Assembly (NCBI GenBank): GCA_948957135.1
Contig: CARDBT010000016.1
Span: 4,713-68,712, forward strand
Direction of reading: 5' to 3'
Length of the DNA stretch: 64,000 bases
Source of the DNA: COE1 sp910588595
GTDB taxonomy: Bacteria; Bacillota; Clostridia; Lachnospirales; Lachnospiraceae
How positions within the stretch are numbered: position 1 is the stretch's first letter; every line of letters starts with the position of its first letter. A program made the translations under genes and the position numbers. This document shows, one piece after another, positions 25,970 through 35,453 of this stretch. The notes beneath the pieces were generated by a model, which was not told the origin of the DNA, searched no databases, and saw nothing but the letters and a program-made list of their open reading frames with translations.

Positions 25970-26956
25970 CTAAACCAGTGCTGCCGTGATGATCGCCATT
26001 GAGTACACTTCGATCGCATTGCAGCCGCGGGAGAGATCGTTGATGGGTTTGTTCAGCCCGAGAAGGATAGGACCGTACGCCTCGAAATTACCCATTCTCT
26101 GCGCAATCTTGTAGCCCATGTTTCCGGAGCTGAGATCCGGGAATATGAAAGTGTTGGCATGGCCTGCAACAGCGGACTTGGGACATTTTGTGCGGGCGAC
26201 ACGCGGAGATACAGCGGCATCAAACTGCAGTTCGCCCTCAATGGGTGTGAGTGGGAATTTTACTTTTGCCTTCGCGGCAGCGATCTGCATCTTTTCCACG
26301 TCGGGACCTTTGCCGGAGCCGAGTGTGGAGTAGCTCAAGAAGGCAACTTTCGGGTCCACGCCGAATATTTTTGCACATTCAATTGTCTCGCCGCAGATCT
26401 CGACAAGCTCATCCTCTGTCGGATTGATGTTGATCGCGCAGTCGCTCATGGCAAGCACCTCGTTCTCGCCTGTCGCACCGGGACGCACGAGGATGAAGCA
26501 GGAGGATACGATATTGTTGCCGGGCTTTGTCTTGATGATCTGAAGGGCAGGGCGCACAGTGTCGGCTGTGGAGTAGGTCGCGCCGCCGAGAAGAGAGTCC
26601 GCAATGCCCATCTCAACAAGCATCGTGCCAAAGTAATTCGGCTGCGTCAGCGTCTTTCTTGCCTCCTCGACCGTCACGCCTTTGCCCTTGCGCAGCTCAC
26701 AGAAGCGCTCAACCATCGCGTCCATCTGGTCATAGTTGTAACTGTCAATGATCTGTGCTCCGCGGATGTTGTAGCCGGCTTCCTCGGCAGCATTCAGCAC
26801 GTCCTCCTCATTGCCGACAAGAATCGGATGGAGGAAGCTGCTTGCCAGAAGACGGGAAGCCGCCTCAAGGATACGTGGGTCTGTACCCTCCGTGAATACA
26901 ATTGTCTTCGGGCTTTTTTTCAGTTGCTGAATCATGGTACCAAATCCATACATCAT
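25970..26956 (-). CDS. pta: Phosphate acetyltransferase
   Basis: Pta interconverts acetyl-CoA and acetyl phosphate and, with acetate kinase, makes ATP during fermentation. The 328-residue protein matches the family (KTIVFTEGTDPRILEAASRL, GSGKGPDVEKMQIAA, TFIFPDLSSGNMGYKIAQR). The start is the first of two ATGs (26956 or 26953), behind AGGAAGG. No ackA is adjacent. A perfect CcpA cre site overlaps the predicted promoter. Confidence 0.95.
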   Translation of the reverse strand: MMYGFGTMIQQLKKSPKTIVFTEGTDPRILEAASRLLASSFLHPILVGNEEDVLNAAEEAGYNIRGAQIIDSYNYDQMDAMVERFCELRKGKGVTVEEARKTLTQPNYFGTMLVEMGIADSLLGGATYSTADTVRPALQIIKTKPGNNIVSSCFILVRPGATGENEVLAMSDCAININPTEDELVEICGETIECAKIFGVDPKVAFLSYSTLGSGKGPDVEKMQIAAAKAKVKFPLTPIEGELQFDAAVSPRVARTKCPKSAVAGHANTFIFPDLSSGNMGYKIAQRMGNFEAYGPILLGLNKPINDLSRGCNAIEVYSMAIITAALV

Positions 26957-26978
26957 TTTTAATCCTTCCTTTTCTTAT

Positions 26979-27007
26979 ATTATAGTTTTTGCAGCCTGTT
27001 TATGAAA
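26979..27007 (-). promoter_or_regulatory. Candidate pta promoter
   Basis: On the reverse strand TTTCAT (27002-27007), 17 bases, TATAAT (26979-26984). The 320-base pta-parE gap (26957-27278) holds this promoter, the cre site, an AT-rich stretch and the parE promoter. Confidence 0.5.
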
Positions 27008-27016
27008 GCGTTTACA
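27003..27016. promoter_or_regulatory. CcpA catabolite-responsive element (cre)
   Basis: TGAAAGCGTTTACA fits the cre consensus TGWAANCGNTNWCA at every position, on either strand. It overlaps the proposed -35 of pta. In Bacillus pta and ackA are CcpA-activated from sites further upstream; the placement here would fit repression unless the true promoter differs. Confidence 0.7.
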
Positions 27017-27164
27017 TCATGGTGTTTCAAGGGCTCGCACATGTTTCTAAATACTATTGTATACAAATTTTTTTCATTTGCAATGGTTGTATTCAAAATA
27101 GTGCAGAAAATTTTTTTGGGAAAACAGTACAAAAACGTATGTTTGAAAATTTCCTGAAAAGTAT

Positions 27165-27192
27165 TTGCAATGTTGAAAAAATGTGTTATACT
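27165..27192 (+). promoter_or_regulatory. parE-parC promoter
   Basis: TTGCAA (27165-27170), 16 bases, then TGtTATACT with the -10 at 27187-27192 (extended -10). Confidence 0.55.
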
Positions 27193-27278
27193 CAAAAAGT
27201 CTAATTTTTGATTTGCAGATTATGGAAACAAATACAGATAATAATACCAAAATTAATACAGAAAGGCATGGTTGCTCT

Positions 27279-29207
27279 ATGGCAAAAACGGATAATAATG
27301 TATATGACGCCTCCAGTATCACTGTCCTGGAGGGGTTGGAGGCTGTCAGGAAGAGACCTGGTATGTACATAGGAAGTGTGTCCACAAAGGGACTGAACCA
27401 CCTGATCTATGAGATCGTCGACAACTCTGTGGACGAGCATCTCGCAGGTGTGTGCAGTGAGATCCGAGTCACACTTGAAAAGGACGGTTCTGCCACAATA
27501 TCTGACAACGGCAGAGGGATTCCTGTCGGAATGCACCAAAAGGGTGTCAGCGCGGAGAGGGTTGTCTTTACCACACTCCACGCAGGCGGCAAGTTTGATA
27601 ACAACGCTTACAAGACGAGCGGCGGTCTGCACGGCGTAGGCTCCTCTGTTGTCAACGCACTTTCCACGCGGCTCACGGTCACAGTCAAGAGTGACGGACT
27701 GATCCATCAGGATCAATACGAGTACGGCAATCCCGTCGTCGAATTGATTGACGGGCTGCTTCCAGTGATCGGAAAGACGAAGGAGACAGGTACTACCATT
27801 AATTTTACGCCTGATCCGTCTATTTTTGACAGGACGCGGTTCAAGGCGGAGGACGTAAAGAGCAGGCTCCATGAGACCGCTTACCTAAATCCCAAACTCA
27901 CGATCATTTTTTCAGACCTGCGCGGGGATGAGCCGGAGACGATCACTTACTTTGAACCGGAAGGGATCATCGGATATGTCAAGGACTTGAATAAAAATAA
28001 GGAAACACTGCATGATATCATCTATTTTACGGGAGTCAGCGAGGATATTACCGTCGAGTGCGCGTTCCAGTATGTCAATGAATTTCACGAGAACGTACTT
28101 GGTTTTTGCAACAACATATACAATGCGGAGGGCGGCACGCACCTGACTGGGTTCAAGACGATGTTCACAACCATCATAAACAACTATGCGCGTGAGCTTA
28201 ATATATTAAAGGAAAAGGATATCAACTTTACGGGTGCGGACGTGCGAAACGGCATGACCGCAGTCGTGTCCATCAAGCATCCGTCGCCGAGGTTCGAGGG
28301 ACAGACCAAGACAAAACTAGACAATCAGGATGCCTCAAAGGCTGTGAGCAAAGTCACAGGGGATGAGGTTCCGCACTACTTTGACAGGAATGTCGAGGTG
28401 TTGAAGAGCGTGATCTCCTGCGCGGAGAAGGCGGCGAAGATCCGCAAGACAGAGGAAAAGGCAAAGACAAATATGCTCACAAAGCAGAAGTTTTCTTTTG
28501 ATTCAAACGGAAAACTCGCAAACTGTGAGTCCAAGGATTACAGCAAGTGCGAGATCTTTATCGTGGAGGGGGATTCCGCCGGCGGCAGTGCCAAGACTGC
28601 AAGGAACAGAAATTTTCAGGCGATTCTGCCGATCCGTGGTAAGATCCTCAATGTCGAGAAAGCAAGTATCGATAAAGTGCTTGCAAACGCCGAGATCAAG
28701 ACGATGATCAATGCCTTTGGCTGTGGTTTTTCGGAAGGATACGGCAATGATTTTGATATTTCAAAGTTGAGGTACGACAAAATTGTGATCATGGCGGATG
28801 CCGATGTTGACGGCGCGCATATCAGCAATCTGCTGCTCACGCTTTTTTACCGTTTTATGCCGGAGCTGATCTATGAAGGACATATATACATTGCGATGCC
28901 CCCTCTGTACAAGGCGATGCCGGCAAAGGGAAAAGAGGAGTATCTCTATGATGAAAAAGCGCTGGAAAAGTACCGCAAGACACATAAAGGCACTTTTACC
29001 CTGCAGCGCTACAAGGGACTTGGTGAGATGGACGCGGAACAACTCTGGGAGACAACCCTGAATCCCGAGACGAGGATCCTGAAACAGATCGAGATAGAAG
29101 ACGCGCGCATGGCGTCCGAGATCACAGAACTGCTGATGGGAACTGATGTTTTGCCCCGAAAAACATTTATTTACGAGCATGCAACAGAGGCAGAGCTTGA
29201 CATATAA
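27279..29207 (+). CDS. parE: DNA topoisomerase IV subunit B
   Basis: The ATPase subunit of a type IIA topoisomerase. From the ATG at 27279 it has 642 residues; an ATG at 27222 would add 19 residues but has no ribosome site. The GHKL ATPase domain (EIVDNSVDEHLAG, DNGRGIPVG, GGLHGVGSSVVNAL) and the Toprim domain (EGDSAGGSAK, ILPIRGKILNVEKA, DADVDGAHI) are intact. It is assigned to topo IV, not gyrase, because the partner subunit lacks the GyrA box. Confidence 0.85.
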   Translation: MAKTDNNVYDASSITVLEGLEAVRKRPGMYIGSVSTKGLNHLIYEIVDNSVDEHLAGVCSEIRVTLEKDGSATISDNGRGIPVGMHQKGVSAERVVFTTLHAGGKFDNNAYKTSGGLHGVGSSVVNALSTRLTVTVKSDGLIHQDQYEYGNPVVELIDGLLPVIGKTKETGTTINFTPDPSIFDRTRFKAEDVKSRLHETAYLNPKLTIIFSDLRGDEPETITYFEPEGIIGYVKDLNKNKETLHDIIYFTGVSEDITVECAFQYVNEFHENVLGFCNNIYNAEGGTHLTGFKTMFTTIINNYARELNILKEKDINFTGADVRNGMTAVVSIKHPSPRFEGQTKTKLDNQDASKAVSKVTGDEVPHYFDRNVEVLKSVISCAEKAAKIRKTEEKAKTNMLTKQKFSFDSNGKLANCESKDYSKCEIFIVEGDSAGGSAKTARNRNFQAILPIRGKILNVEKASIDKVLANAEIKTMINAFGCGFSEGYGNDFDISKLRYDKIVIMADADVDGAHISNLLLTLFYRFMPELIYEGHIYIAMPPLYKAMPAKGKEEYLYDEKALEKYRKTHKGTFTLQRYKGLGEMDAEQLWETTLNPETRILKQIEIEDARMASEITELLMGTDVLPRKTFIYEHATEAELDI

Positions 29208-29221
29208 GGAGCATATAACAA

Positions 29222-31459
29222 ATGGAAGAGAGAATTATTAAAACCGAATACTCAGAAACCATGCAGCGTTCATTCATCGACTATGCTATGAGTGTCATCA
29301 TCGCCAGAGCGCTGCCTGATGTCAGGGACGGCTTAAAACCTGTTCAGCGCCGTACTTTGTATGATATGCATGAACTGGGGATACGCTATGACCGTCCGTA
29401 CAGAAAGAGCGCCCGTATCGTCGGTGATACGATGGGTAAATATCATCCGCACGGCGACAGTTCGATCTACGATGCGCTGGTTGTCCTCACACAGGATTTC
29501 AAGAAAGGCATCCCCCTGATCGACGGCCATGGAAATTTTGGCAACATCGAGGGTGACGGTGCCGCAGCCATGCGATATACGGAAGCCCGGCTGCAGAAGA
29601 TCACACAGGATGCCATCTTAGCCGATCTCGACAAAGATGTTGTTGACTTCGTCCCAAACTTTGACGAGACGGAGAAGGAGCCAAGTGTTCTCCCCTGTCG
29701 TTTTCCCAATCTGCTCGTCAATGGATCCGAGGGAATCGCCGTCGGTATGGTCACAAGCATTCCTCCGCACAACCTGGGGGAGATCATTGATGCGACAAAG
29801 GCGTATATGCTCAATGAAAACATAACTACACGTGAACTGATGAAATATGTGAAAGGACCGGATTTCCCCACGGGCGGCATCGTCTGCAACAAGGACGATC
29901 TGTTGTCCATATATGAGACCGGTGTCGGAAAGATCAAACTGCGCGGCAAAGTCGATGTCGAAAAGACGAAGGGCGGGAAGCTCAATCTGGTGATCACAGA
30001 GATCCCATACACGATGATCGGTGCAAATATCGGCAAATTCTTACAGGATGTCGCTGCCTTGTACGAGCAGAAGAAAGCTCCCGAGATCCTTGATATCTCC
30101 AACCAGTCTTCCAAGGAGGGGATCCGCATTGTCATAGAGCTGAAAAAGGATACAGATGTCGAGAATTTTAAGAACCTGTTATACAAAAAGACACGTCTCG
30201 AAGATACATTCGGTGTCAATATGATCGCGATCGCAGGCGGGAGACCGGAAACGCTCGGATTAAAGAGCATCATCGCGCAGAATGTGGCATTTCAGTACGA
30301 GATCACCACCCGGAAATATACAACCCTCCTAAACAAAGAACTGGAGAAGAGAGAGATCCAGGAAGGTTTGATCCGGGCGTGCAATATCATAGATCTCATT
30401 ATAGAAATCCTCCGGGGTTCCAAGGACAGGAATATGGTCAAAAACTGTCTTACAAGCGGCGTCACCGACGGGATCAAATTCCGCTCAAAAGAATCCGCCC
30501 TTATGGCACAGCAGCTAAACTTTACAGAACGGCAGGCAAATGCGATCCTGGACATGCGGCTGTACAAACTGATCGGTCTGGAGATCGAGGCGCTCATGAA
30601 AGAAAATAAAGAGACCAACGCTAATATCTACAAATACGAAGATATTCTCGACAGAAGGGATTCCATGGCTCAGGTAATCATACAGGAGCTCGATGCCCTG
30701 AAAAAAGAGTATGCGCACAAACGAAAAACCCGTATCGAGAACGCTGAGGAAGCAGTCTATGAGGAGAAGAAGCCCGAGGAGATGGACATCATGTTCCTTA
30801 TGGACAGATTTGGATACTGCAAGACTATTGACATAAACACTTACGAGAGAAATAAGGAGGCAGCGCACACAGATTTTAAGTACATCGTGAAGTGCCGCAA
30901 CACAGGAAGGATCTGTCTGTTCACAAACACCGGACAGCTCCATACGATCAAAGTGGCTGATATTCCTTTTGGCAAATTCCGTGACAAAGGGCTTCCTGTC
31001 GACAATATCAGCAATTACAACTCCGCCGCGGAGGCGATCGTCAATATCGCCAGCCAGTCGGAACTGAACCTATACAGACTTCTTTTCGTCACAAAGCAGG
31101 GCATGTGCAAGATCGTGAGCGGCGGGGAGTTTGACGTGACAAAACGCACTGTTGCAGCCACTAAGCTCGGTGAGGACGACGAGCTGCTTGACATTGAAAT
31201 CGTGACGGAACATCAGCACATTATCCTGCAGAGCAAGAACGGGTATTTCCTTCGGTTTGATACAGATGAGATCTCGGAGCTGAAAAAGACCGCAGTCGGT
31301 GTGAGAGGCATGCGGCTGGGTGCTGACGATCAGATCGAAAGTGTCTATTATTGCCATCCTGGTTCAGATGGTACTATATTGTTTAAGGACAAAAAAATAC
31401 CTATAAATAAATTAAAAGTTAATAAAAGAGATACCAAAGGAACTAAAGTTAGAGTATAA
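29222..31459 (+). CDS. parC: DNA topoisomerase IV subunit A
   Basis: The DNA-cleaving subunit, 745 residues. The quinolone-resistance region (MGKYHPHGDSSIYDALV, Ser80/Ser81 and Asp84) has wild-type-like residues and the active-site Tyr is 119 (AMRYTEARL). The C-terminal beta-pinwheel is present but shorter than in GyrA, and the QRRGGRG-type GyrA box is missing, which marks decatenating topo IV. It starts 15 bases after parE. Confidence 0.87.
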   Translation: MEERIIKTEYSETMQRSFIDYAMSVIIARALPDVRDGLKPVQRRTLYDMHELGIRYDRPYRKSARIVGDTMGKYHPHGDSSIYDALVVLTQDFKKGIPLIDGHGNFGNIEGDGAAAMRYTEARLQKITQDAILADLDKDVVDFVPNFDETEKEPSVLPCRFPNLLVNGSEGIAVGMVTSIPPHNLGEIIDATKAYMLNENITTRELMKYVKGPDFPTGGIVCNKDDLLSIYETGVGKIKLRGKVDVEKTKGGKLNLVITEIPYTMIGANIGKFLQDVAALYEQKKAPEILDISNQSSKEGIRIVIELKKDTDVENFKNLLYKKTRLEDTFGVNMIAIAGGRPETLGLKSIIAQNVAFQYEITTRKYTTLLNKELEKREIQEGLIRACNIIDLIIEILRGSKDRNMVKNCLTSGVTDGIKFRSKESALMAQQLNFTERQANAILDMRLYKLIGLEIEALMKENKETNANIYKYEDILDRRDSMAQVIIQELDALKKEYAHKRKTRIENAEEAVYEEKKPEEMDIMFLMDRFGYCKTIDINTYERNKEAAHTDFKYIVKCRNTGRICLFTNTGQLHTIKVADIPFGKFRDKGLPVDNISNYNSAAEAIVNIASQSELNLYRLLFVTKQGMCKIVSGGEFDVTKRTVAATKLGEDDELLDIEIVTEHQHIILQSKNGYFLRFDTDEISELKKTAVGVRGMRLGADDQIESVYYCHPGSDGTILFKDKKIPINKLKVNKRDTKGTKVRV

Positions 31460-31541
31460 TGATAAATGGGGTAGATAATAGGAACGAAAATAGTGTACTA
31501 TCGCCAGCATTGTATTATAGTACGCTGATGTGGAGGATTAT

Positions 31542-32096
31542 ATGAGAGTAATTGCAGGAACAGCACGGCGCCTTTTATTAAAAACACCTGACGGCTTAGA
31601 TACGCGGCCAACGGCGGATCGGATCAAAGAGACTCTTTTCAATATGCTCATGCCGTATCTTCCGGATGCTGTGTTTATAGATCTTTTTTCGGGAAGCGGT
31701 GGTATCGGCATTGAAGCGCTGAGCCGAGGGGCAAGAAAAGCTTATTTTATCGAAAACAATCCGAAAGCGATCGCTTGTATCACAGATAATTTAGAACATA
31801 CACATCTGACGGACAAGTCTGTCGTGCTCAGGCAGGATGTGTTTGCTGCACTCCGCGGAGGCATTAAGGACACTGCCGATATCATATGCCTAGACCCGCC
31901 ATATGGGCAGGAGCAGGTTTATCAGAATGTTTTAGGACTGCTGCGCGATGCGCCGTACGTTAACGAGGACACCATGATCATCATAGAGGCATTGATCATG
32001 GAACCATTTGAGTATGCAGAAAACTTTGGTTTCGCTGTTGAGAAAGAAAAGAAATATAAGACAAACAAACATGTATTCTTGCGAAAGAGCATATAA
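31542..32096 (+). CDS. rsmD: 16S rRNA m2G966 methyltransferase RsmD
   Basis: The 184-residue protein (ATG at 31542, GGAGG upstream) begins MRVIAGTARRLLL and has the SAM-binding FIDLFSGSGGIGIEALSRGA and the catalytic LDPPYG of N2-guanine methyltransferases. It methylates G966 of 16S rRNA. The adjacent coaD gene is the usual neighbour in Firmicutes. A 7-bp inverted repeat (31495-31501/31517-31523) lies in its leader. Confidence 0.93.
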   Translation: MRVIAGTARRLLLKTPDGLDTRPTADRIKETLFNMLMPYLPDAVFIDLFSGSGGIGIEALSRGARKAYFIENNPKAIACITDNLEHTHLTDKSVVLRQDVFAALRGGIKDTADIICLDPPYGQEQVYQNVLGLLRDAPYVNEDTMIIIEALIMEPFEYAENFGFAVEKEKKYKTNKHVFLRKSI

Positions 32097-32111
32097 GATG
32101 GAGGGATTGTT

Positions 32112-32597
32112 ATGAACGCTGCAATATATCCGGGCAGTTTTGACCCTATGACACTTGGACATCTTGATATCATCAAGCGCGCCGCCAAGATGTTTGATGA
32201 GCTGACAGTAAGTGTTTTAGATAATAAGGCAAAGAATGCGTTGTTTTCTGTCGAAGAACGTGTTAGTATATTAAAGGAGGCAACAAAGGATCTGGCGAAT
32301 GTGACAGTGGATTCCTTTAACGGGCTTCTGATTGACTATGCAAGACAAAAAAATGTCCGTATTTCAGTGCGCGGACTGCGTGCCATCACGGATTTTGAAT
32401 ATGAACTACAGACCGCCCAGACAAACAGAATGTTGTCGTGCGGGGAACTTGACACAGTATTTTTGACGACAAGTCTCGAGTATGCATATCTCAGTTCTTC
32501 AAGTGTAAAGGAGATCGCCGCATTTCACGGGGATATTTCGCAGTGTGTGCCGGATTTTGTAGCGAAGCTTGTATATGAAAAATATGCTAATAGATAA
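32112..32597 (+). CDS. coaD: Phosphopantetheine adenylyltransferase
   Basis: CoaD makes dephospho-CoA from ATP and 4'-phosphopantetheine. The 161-residue protein has the nucleotidyltransferase motif YPGSFDPMTLGHLDII (T/HxGH) at the N-terminus and the second motif (YLSSSSVKEIA) near the C-terminus. Size and context behind rsmD fit the family. Confidence 0.95.
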   Translation: MNAAIYPGSFDPMTLGHLDIIKRAAKMFDELTVSVLDNKAKNALFSVEERVSILKEATKDLANVTVDSFNGLLIDYARQKNVRISVRGLRAITDFEYELQTAQTNRMLSCGELDTVFLTTSLEYAYLSSSSVKEIAAFHGDISQCVPDFVAKLVYEKYANR

Positions 32598-32643
32598 CAA
32601 AATAGATTTTCCGTTCTGACTGACGGGAGTATGGAGGAGTAAT

Positions 32644-33243
32644 ATGAGCAGCAGAATAGAGCAGTTGATTGACGAGATCGAGGAGTACATAGATAACTGC
32701 AAATACAAGGCGTTTTCGACGGATGTGATCATGGTAAATAAAGCAGAGATCGATGATCTGCTGCGTGAATTGCGCATGAAAACACCTGAGGAGATCAAGC
32801 GTTATCAGAAGATCATCTCAAATAAGGAAGCGATCCTGAACGATGCCAGACAGAAAGCACAGGCATTGATCGACGATGCGGAGGTGCAGACAACGGAGCT
32901 TGTCAGTGAGCATCAGATCATGCAGGAAGCCTATGCGCAGGCTGACAGGATCGTTGAGATGGCTACCCAGAAAGCACAGGGCATCCTCGACAGTGCAACG
33001 ATAGAGGCCAACAATATGAAGACTGCGGCAATGCAGTATACGGACAACATGCTTGCGAATCTCGAAAACATACTGAAACAGTCCATAGAGATTTCCACGC
33101 GTGATTACAACGCCCTGATAGGTCATCTGCAGGAAATAGACCATGTTGTTACCATGAACCGGGCAGAGCTTGTTCCGGTGGATGAGATCGTCGCAGAAGC
33201 ACAGGCTGCTGACAGTGCAGATACGACTACTTCGCAGACATAA
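32644..33243 (+). CDS. Coiled-coil protein of unknown function
   Basis: The 199-residue protein is almost wholly alpha-helical with a long charged coiled coil (about 45-170), an Ala/Gln-rich middle and a Thr/Ser-rich acidic tail. Such proteins are often labelled ATP synthase subunit b/H-like or DivIVA-like, by composition only. It lacks a membrane segment. Position between coaD and a cell wall amidase suggests a possible envelope or division role; this is inference. Confidence 0.75.
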   Translation: MSSRIEQLIDEIEEYIDNCKYKAFSTDVIMVNKAEIDDLLRELRMKTPEEIKRYQKIISNKEAILNDARQKAQALIDDAEVQTTELVSEHQIMQEAYAQADRIVEMATQKAQGILDSATIEANNMKTAAMQYTDNMLANLENILKQSIEISTRDYNALIGHLQEIDHVVTMNRAELVPVDEIVAEAQAADSADTTTSQT

Positions 33244-33263
33244 AAATTGTGTTGTGTAATCAG

Positions 33264-33289
33264 TAACCCACAGTTTTTCCTGTGGGTTA
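33264..33289 (+). terminator. Terminator after the coiled-coil gene
   Basis: TAACCCACAG (33264-33273) pairs perfectly with CTGTGGGTTA (33280-33289), 6-base loop, followed by TATTGAATTTT. Confidence 0.65.
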
Positions 33290-33319
33290 TATTGAATTTT
33301 GTCCATAAGGAGGCGTTTG

Positions 33320-34360
33320 ATGAAAACCTTATCCCAAAAGATCATTGTTTATATTTTGTGTATTGCCATGACAGCACTTCCTTTTTCTGTACTGCCTATT
33401 TTCAAGGTTAATGCTGCAGAGTCCGTAGTGGTGGTGATCGATCCCGGACACGGAGGCAATAATCTCGGCACTGAGTATCTGCCAATACCGGAAAAGACGT
33501 ACAACATGATAGTGGCACAATATATGAAAGAACAGTTGGAACAATACCAAAATGTACAGGTGTATCTGACCCATACAGAAGATATTGATATGTCGCTTAA
33601 AGAACGCGCCGAATTTGCCGCCAGTGTGAATGCAGACTTCCTTTTCTCATTGCACTTTAATATGTCATTGTCCCACTCCCTTTATGGCAGCGAGGTGTGG
33701 GTTCCATCAACCGGTCAATTATATAGTCAGGGTTATTCTGCTGCCAATGAGTTTCTGATGCAGTTTGAGGAGATGGGACTTTTTAACCGCGGGATCAAGA
33801 CCAGGATCGGAAAAAACGGAAAGTCAGACTATTATGGTATCATTCGGGAGAGTTCCATCCGGGGTATTCCTGCAATCATCGTTGAACACTGTCATGTAGA
33901 TAATATCAATGATGAGGCGTATATGCAGTCTCCTGAAATGCTCAAAGAGTTTGGTGTACGTGATGCGGAGGCAGTTGCCAGATATTTCGGTCTGGTGTCA
34001 AAGGACGGCAAGACGGATTACAGCGGTTATGCTCCGCTGGCAGTTCCGGTTCCGGCAGAACGTGTCTGCAATGATACAACAGCGCCATTGTATGTCAATG
34101 CCAGCTTATTGAAATATGATCGTACTGGCAAGTATGCAACAGTCGAGCTGACAGCGGTCGATGAGGAATCTGTGATCCAATATTATTCGTACTCATATGA
34201 CAATGGACTCACATGGTCTGCATTGCAGCCGTGGGCGAAGGGCAGTCCAACGATGACGGTATCTGTCAACATGGGGTATGGCAAAAAGGATACCCTGATA
34301 TTCAGGGCGTATAATCTGTATGATAGGATCACTGAATCAAACACAATTTCGCTAAATTAG
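33320..34360 (+). CDS. Secreted N-acetylmuramoyl-L-alanine amidase (Amidase_3)
   Basis: From the ATG at 33320 (AAGGAGG six bases upstream) the protein has 346 residues with a signal peptide (LSQKIIVYILCIAMTALPFS, cleavage near VNA-AE). The Amidase_3 domain (about 32-230) has the zinc ligands in VVVIDPGHGG (His), a Glu after it and SLHFN (His), and the catalytic Glu in IIVEHCHVDN. A C-terminal region of about 100 residues is Ig-like or beta-rich and of unknown role. It should cleave peptide stems from peptidoglycan. Confidence 0.88.
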   Translation: MKTLSQKIIVYILCIAMTALPFSVLPIFKVNAAESVVVVIDPGHGGNNLGTEYLPIPEKTYNMIVAQYMKEQLEQYQNVQVYLTHTEDIDMSLKERAEFAASVNADFLFSLHFNMSLSHSLYGSEVWVPSTGQLYSQGYSAANEFLMQFEEMGLFNRGIKTRIGKNGKSDYYGIIRESSIRGIPAIIVEHCHVDNINDEAYMQSPEMLKEFGVRDAEAVARYFGLVSKDGKTDYSGYAPLAVPVPAERVCNDTTAPLYVNASLLKYDRTGKYATVELTAVDEESVIQYYSYSYDNGLTWSALQPWAKGSPTMTVSVNMGYGKKDTLIFRAYNLYDRITESNTISLN

Positions 34361-34369
34361 CAGCCGGAT

Positions 34370-35308
34370 TCAGAACAGCCTGATGATCGTGAAATAATAG
34401 ACCGCCGAGATCAGGGTTGTCACTGTTTTGTGCTTGAGGTAATGGCTGAGCGATAACCCGGACTTTTCGAGGAAGCTGCTAGTCTGCATGATGCAGGAAA
34501 TACCGCCAAAACACAGTGCTGTCATGATCCAGAAAACTTTTTGTTCAGACTGAAAGGTAGTTGTATAAATTGCCGGTACACCGCCAATGATTTCAAGAAA
34601 ACTTGACAGGATATTTTTGTTGTTGGCAGGTAAGGGCAGAAAATCCAGAAAGATACGGAAAGCATTTGTAAAAGTAATGTATCCGCCAAGGATGATCAAT
34701 GACTGCGTGTTGTCCATACAGGATTTCTTAAGTGTTTCCGCCAGATGCATCTGCGGTGAATCTGGCACAGGGTGTTTTTCATTGTCAGCAGATGCAGGAG
34801 AGGGCGCTTTTGCAGCATATAGATGTCCCATAACGATCCCATAGATCGCCGGAATACCGTACATTCCAAATACAAAGGGCAGCGTATTGTGATATCCGCA
34901 TTCATGCAGCATCGGTATAATGATCCCCATAAAGTATGCCGGACCGATATTATTGCAAAAAGCAAGCAGGGTGTCTGCTTCAGATCTTTGGATCCTGCCT
35001 TTTTCATACAGTTCGCTCACCACTTTGGCGCCCATGGGAAAGCCGCAGAAAAAGCCCATAAACACAGCATACAGTCCATGACTGCTGTATTTGTATATTT
35101 TTTTTAATACATGGCTGAGCATACGCCCTAGTTCCTGATCCGCACCACTGTATACCATAATGGAGCTGATCATCATGAATGGAAAGAGTGTGGGAACCAT
35201 TTTGGCTGCCCATTGGTACAACCCTTCATAAGCGTACTGAAAAGTAGCAGTGGGCTTACTTAGTATGAGAATGATAAGAAGAAGATACGCTAACGTTTTA
35301 AACAGCAT
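34370..35308 (-). CDS. ylbJ: YlbJ-like sporulation integral membrane protein
   Basis: From the ATG at 35306-35308 (GGAGG upstream) the protein has 312 residues and about eight membrane segments. The nucleoside-recognition/Gate motif (GFFCGFPMGAKVVSELYEKG, then FCNNIGPAYFMG) is characteristic of YlbJ, a sporulation protein under sigma-E in Bacillus. It converges on the amidase gene with only nine bases between, without a visible terminator. Confidence 0.8.
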   Translation of the reverse strand: MLFKTLAYLLLIILILSKPTATFQYAYEGLYQWAAKMVPTLFPFMMISSIMVYSGADQELGRMLSHVLKKIYKYSSHGLYAVFMGFFCGFPMGAKVVSELYEKGRIQRSEADTLLAFCNNIGPAYFMGIIIPMLHECGYHNTLPFVFGMYGIPAIYGIVMGHLYAAKAPSPASADNEKHPVPDSPQMHLAETLKKSCMDNTQSLIILGGYITFTNAFRIFLDFLPLPANNKNILSSFLEIIGGVPAIYTTTFQSEQKVFWIMTALCFGGISCIMQTSSFLEKSGLSLSHYLKHKTVTTLISAVYYFTIIRLF

Positions 35309-35453
35309 GTGCAACCTCCGAGCCCGCCGGAATCTGTGTCTGTTATATTTTATAAACAAACCGCACAATTTATGTGTCATGAATCATCAGACCTGTCACA
35401 AAAGGTGAGGCGGTTAGAGTGCCGCCGTATCGGGCAAAGGGGAGTTTTGTGTT

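Noticed and set aside
26159..26962. 267-codon open frame opposite pta
   Set aside because: Fully antisense to a well-conserved pta gene, with no motif of its own.
27222..27278. Longer N-terminus for parE starting at ATG 27222
   Set aside because: No ribosome site precedes it and the added 19 residues do not resemble the family; the ATG at 27279 gives the normal length.
29467..30273. 268-codon open frame on the reverse strand
   Set aside because: It lies entirely within parC, has no ribosome site and encodes a low-complexity Ser/Leu/Arg-rich product; it is a shadow of the true gene.
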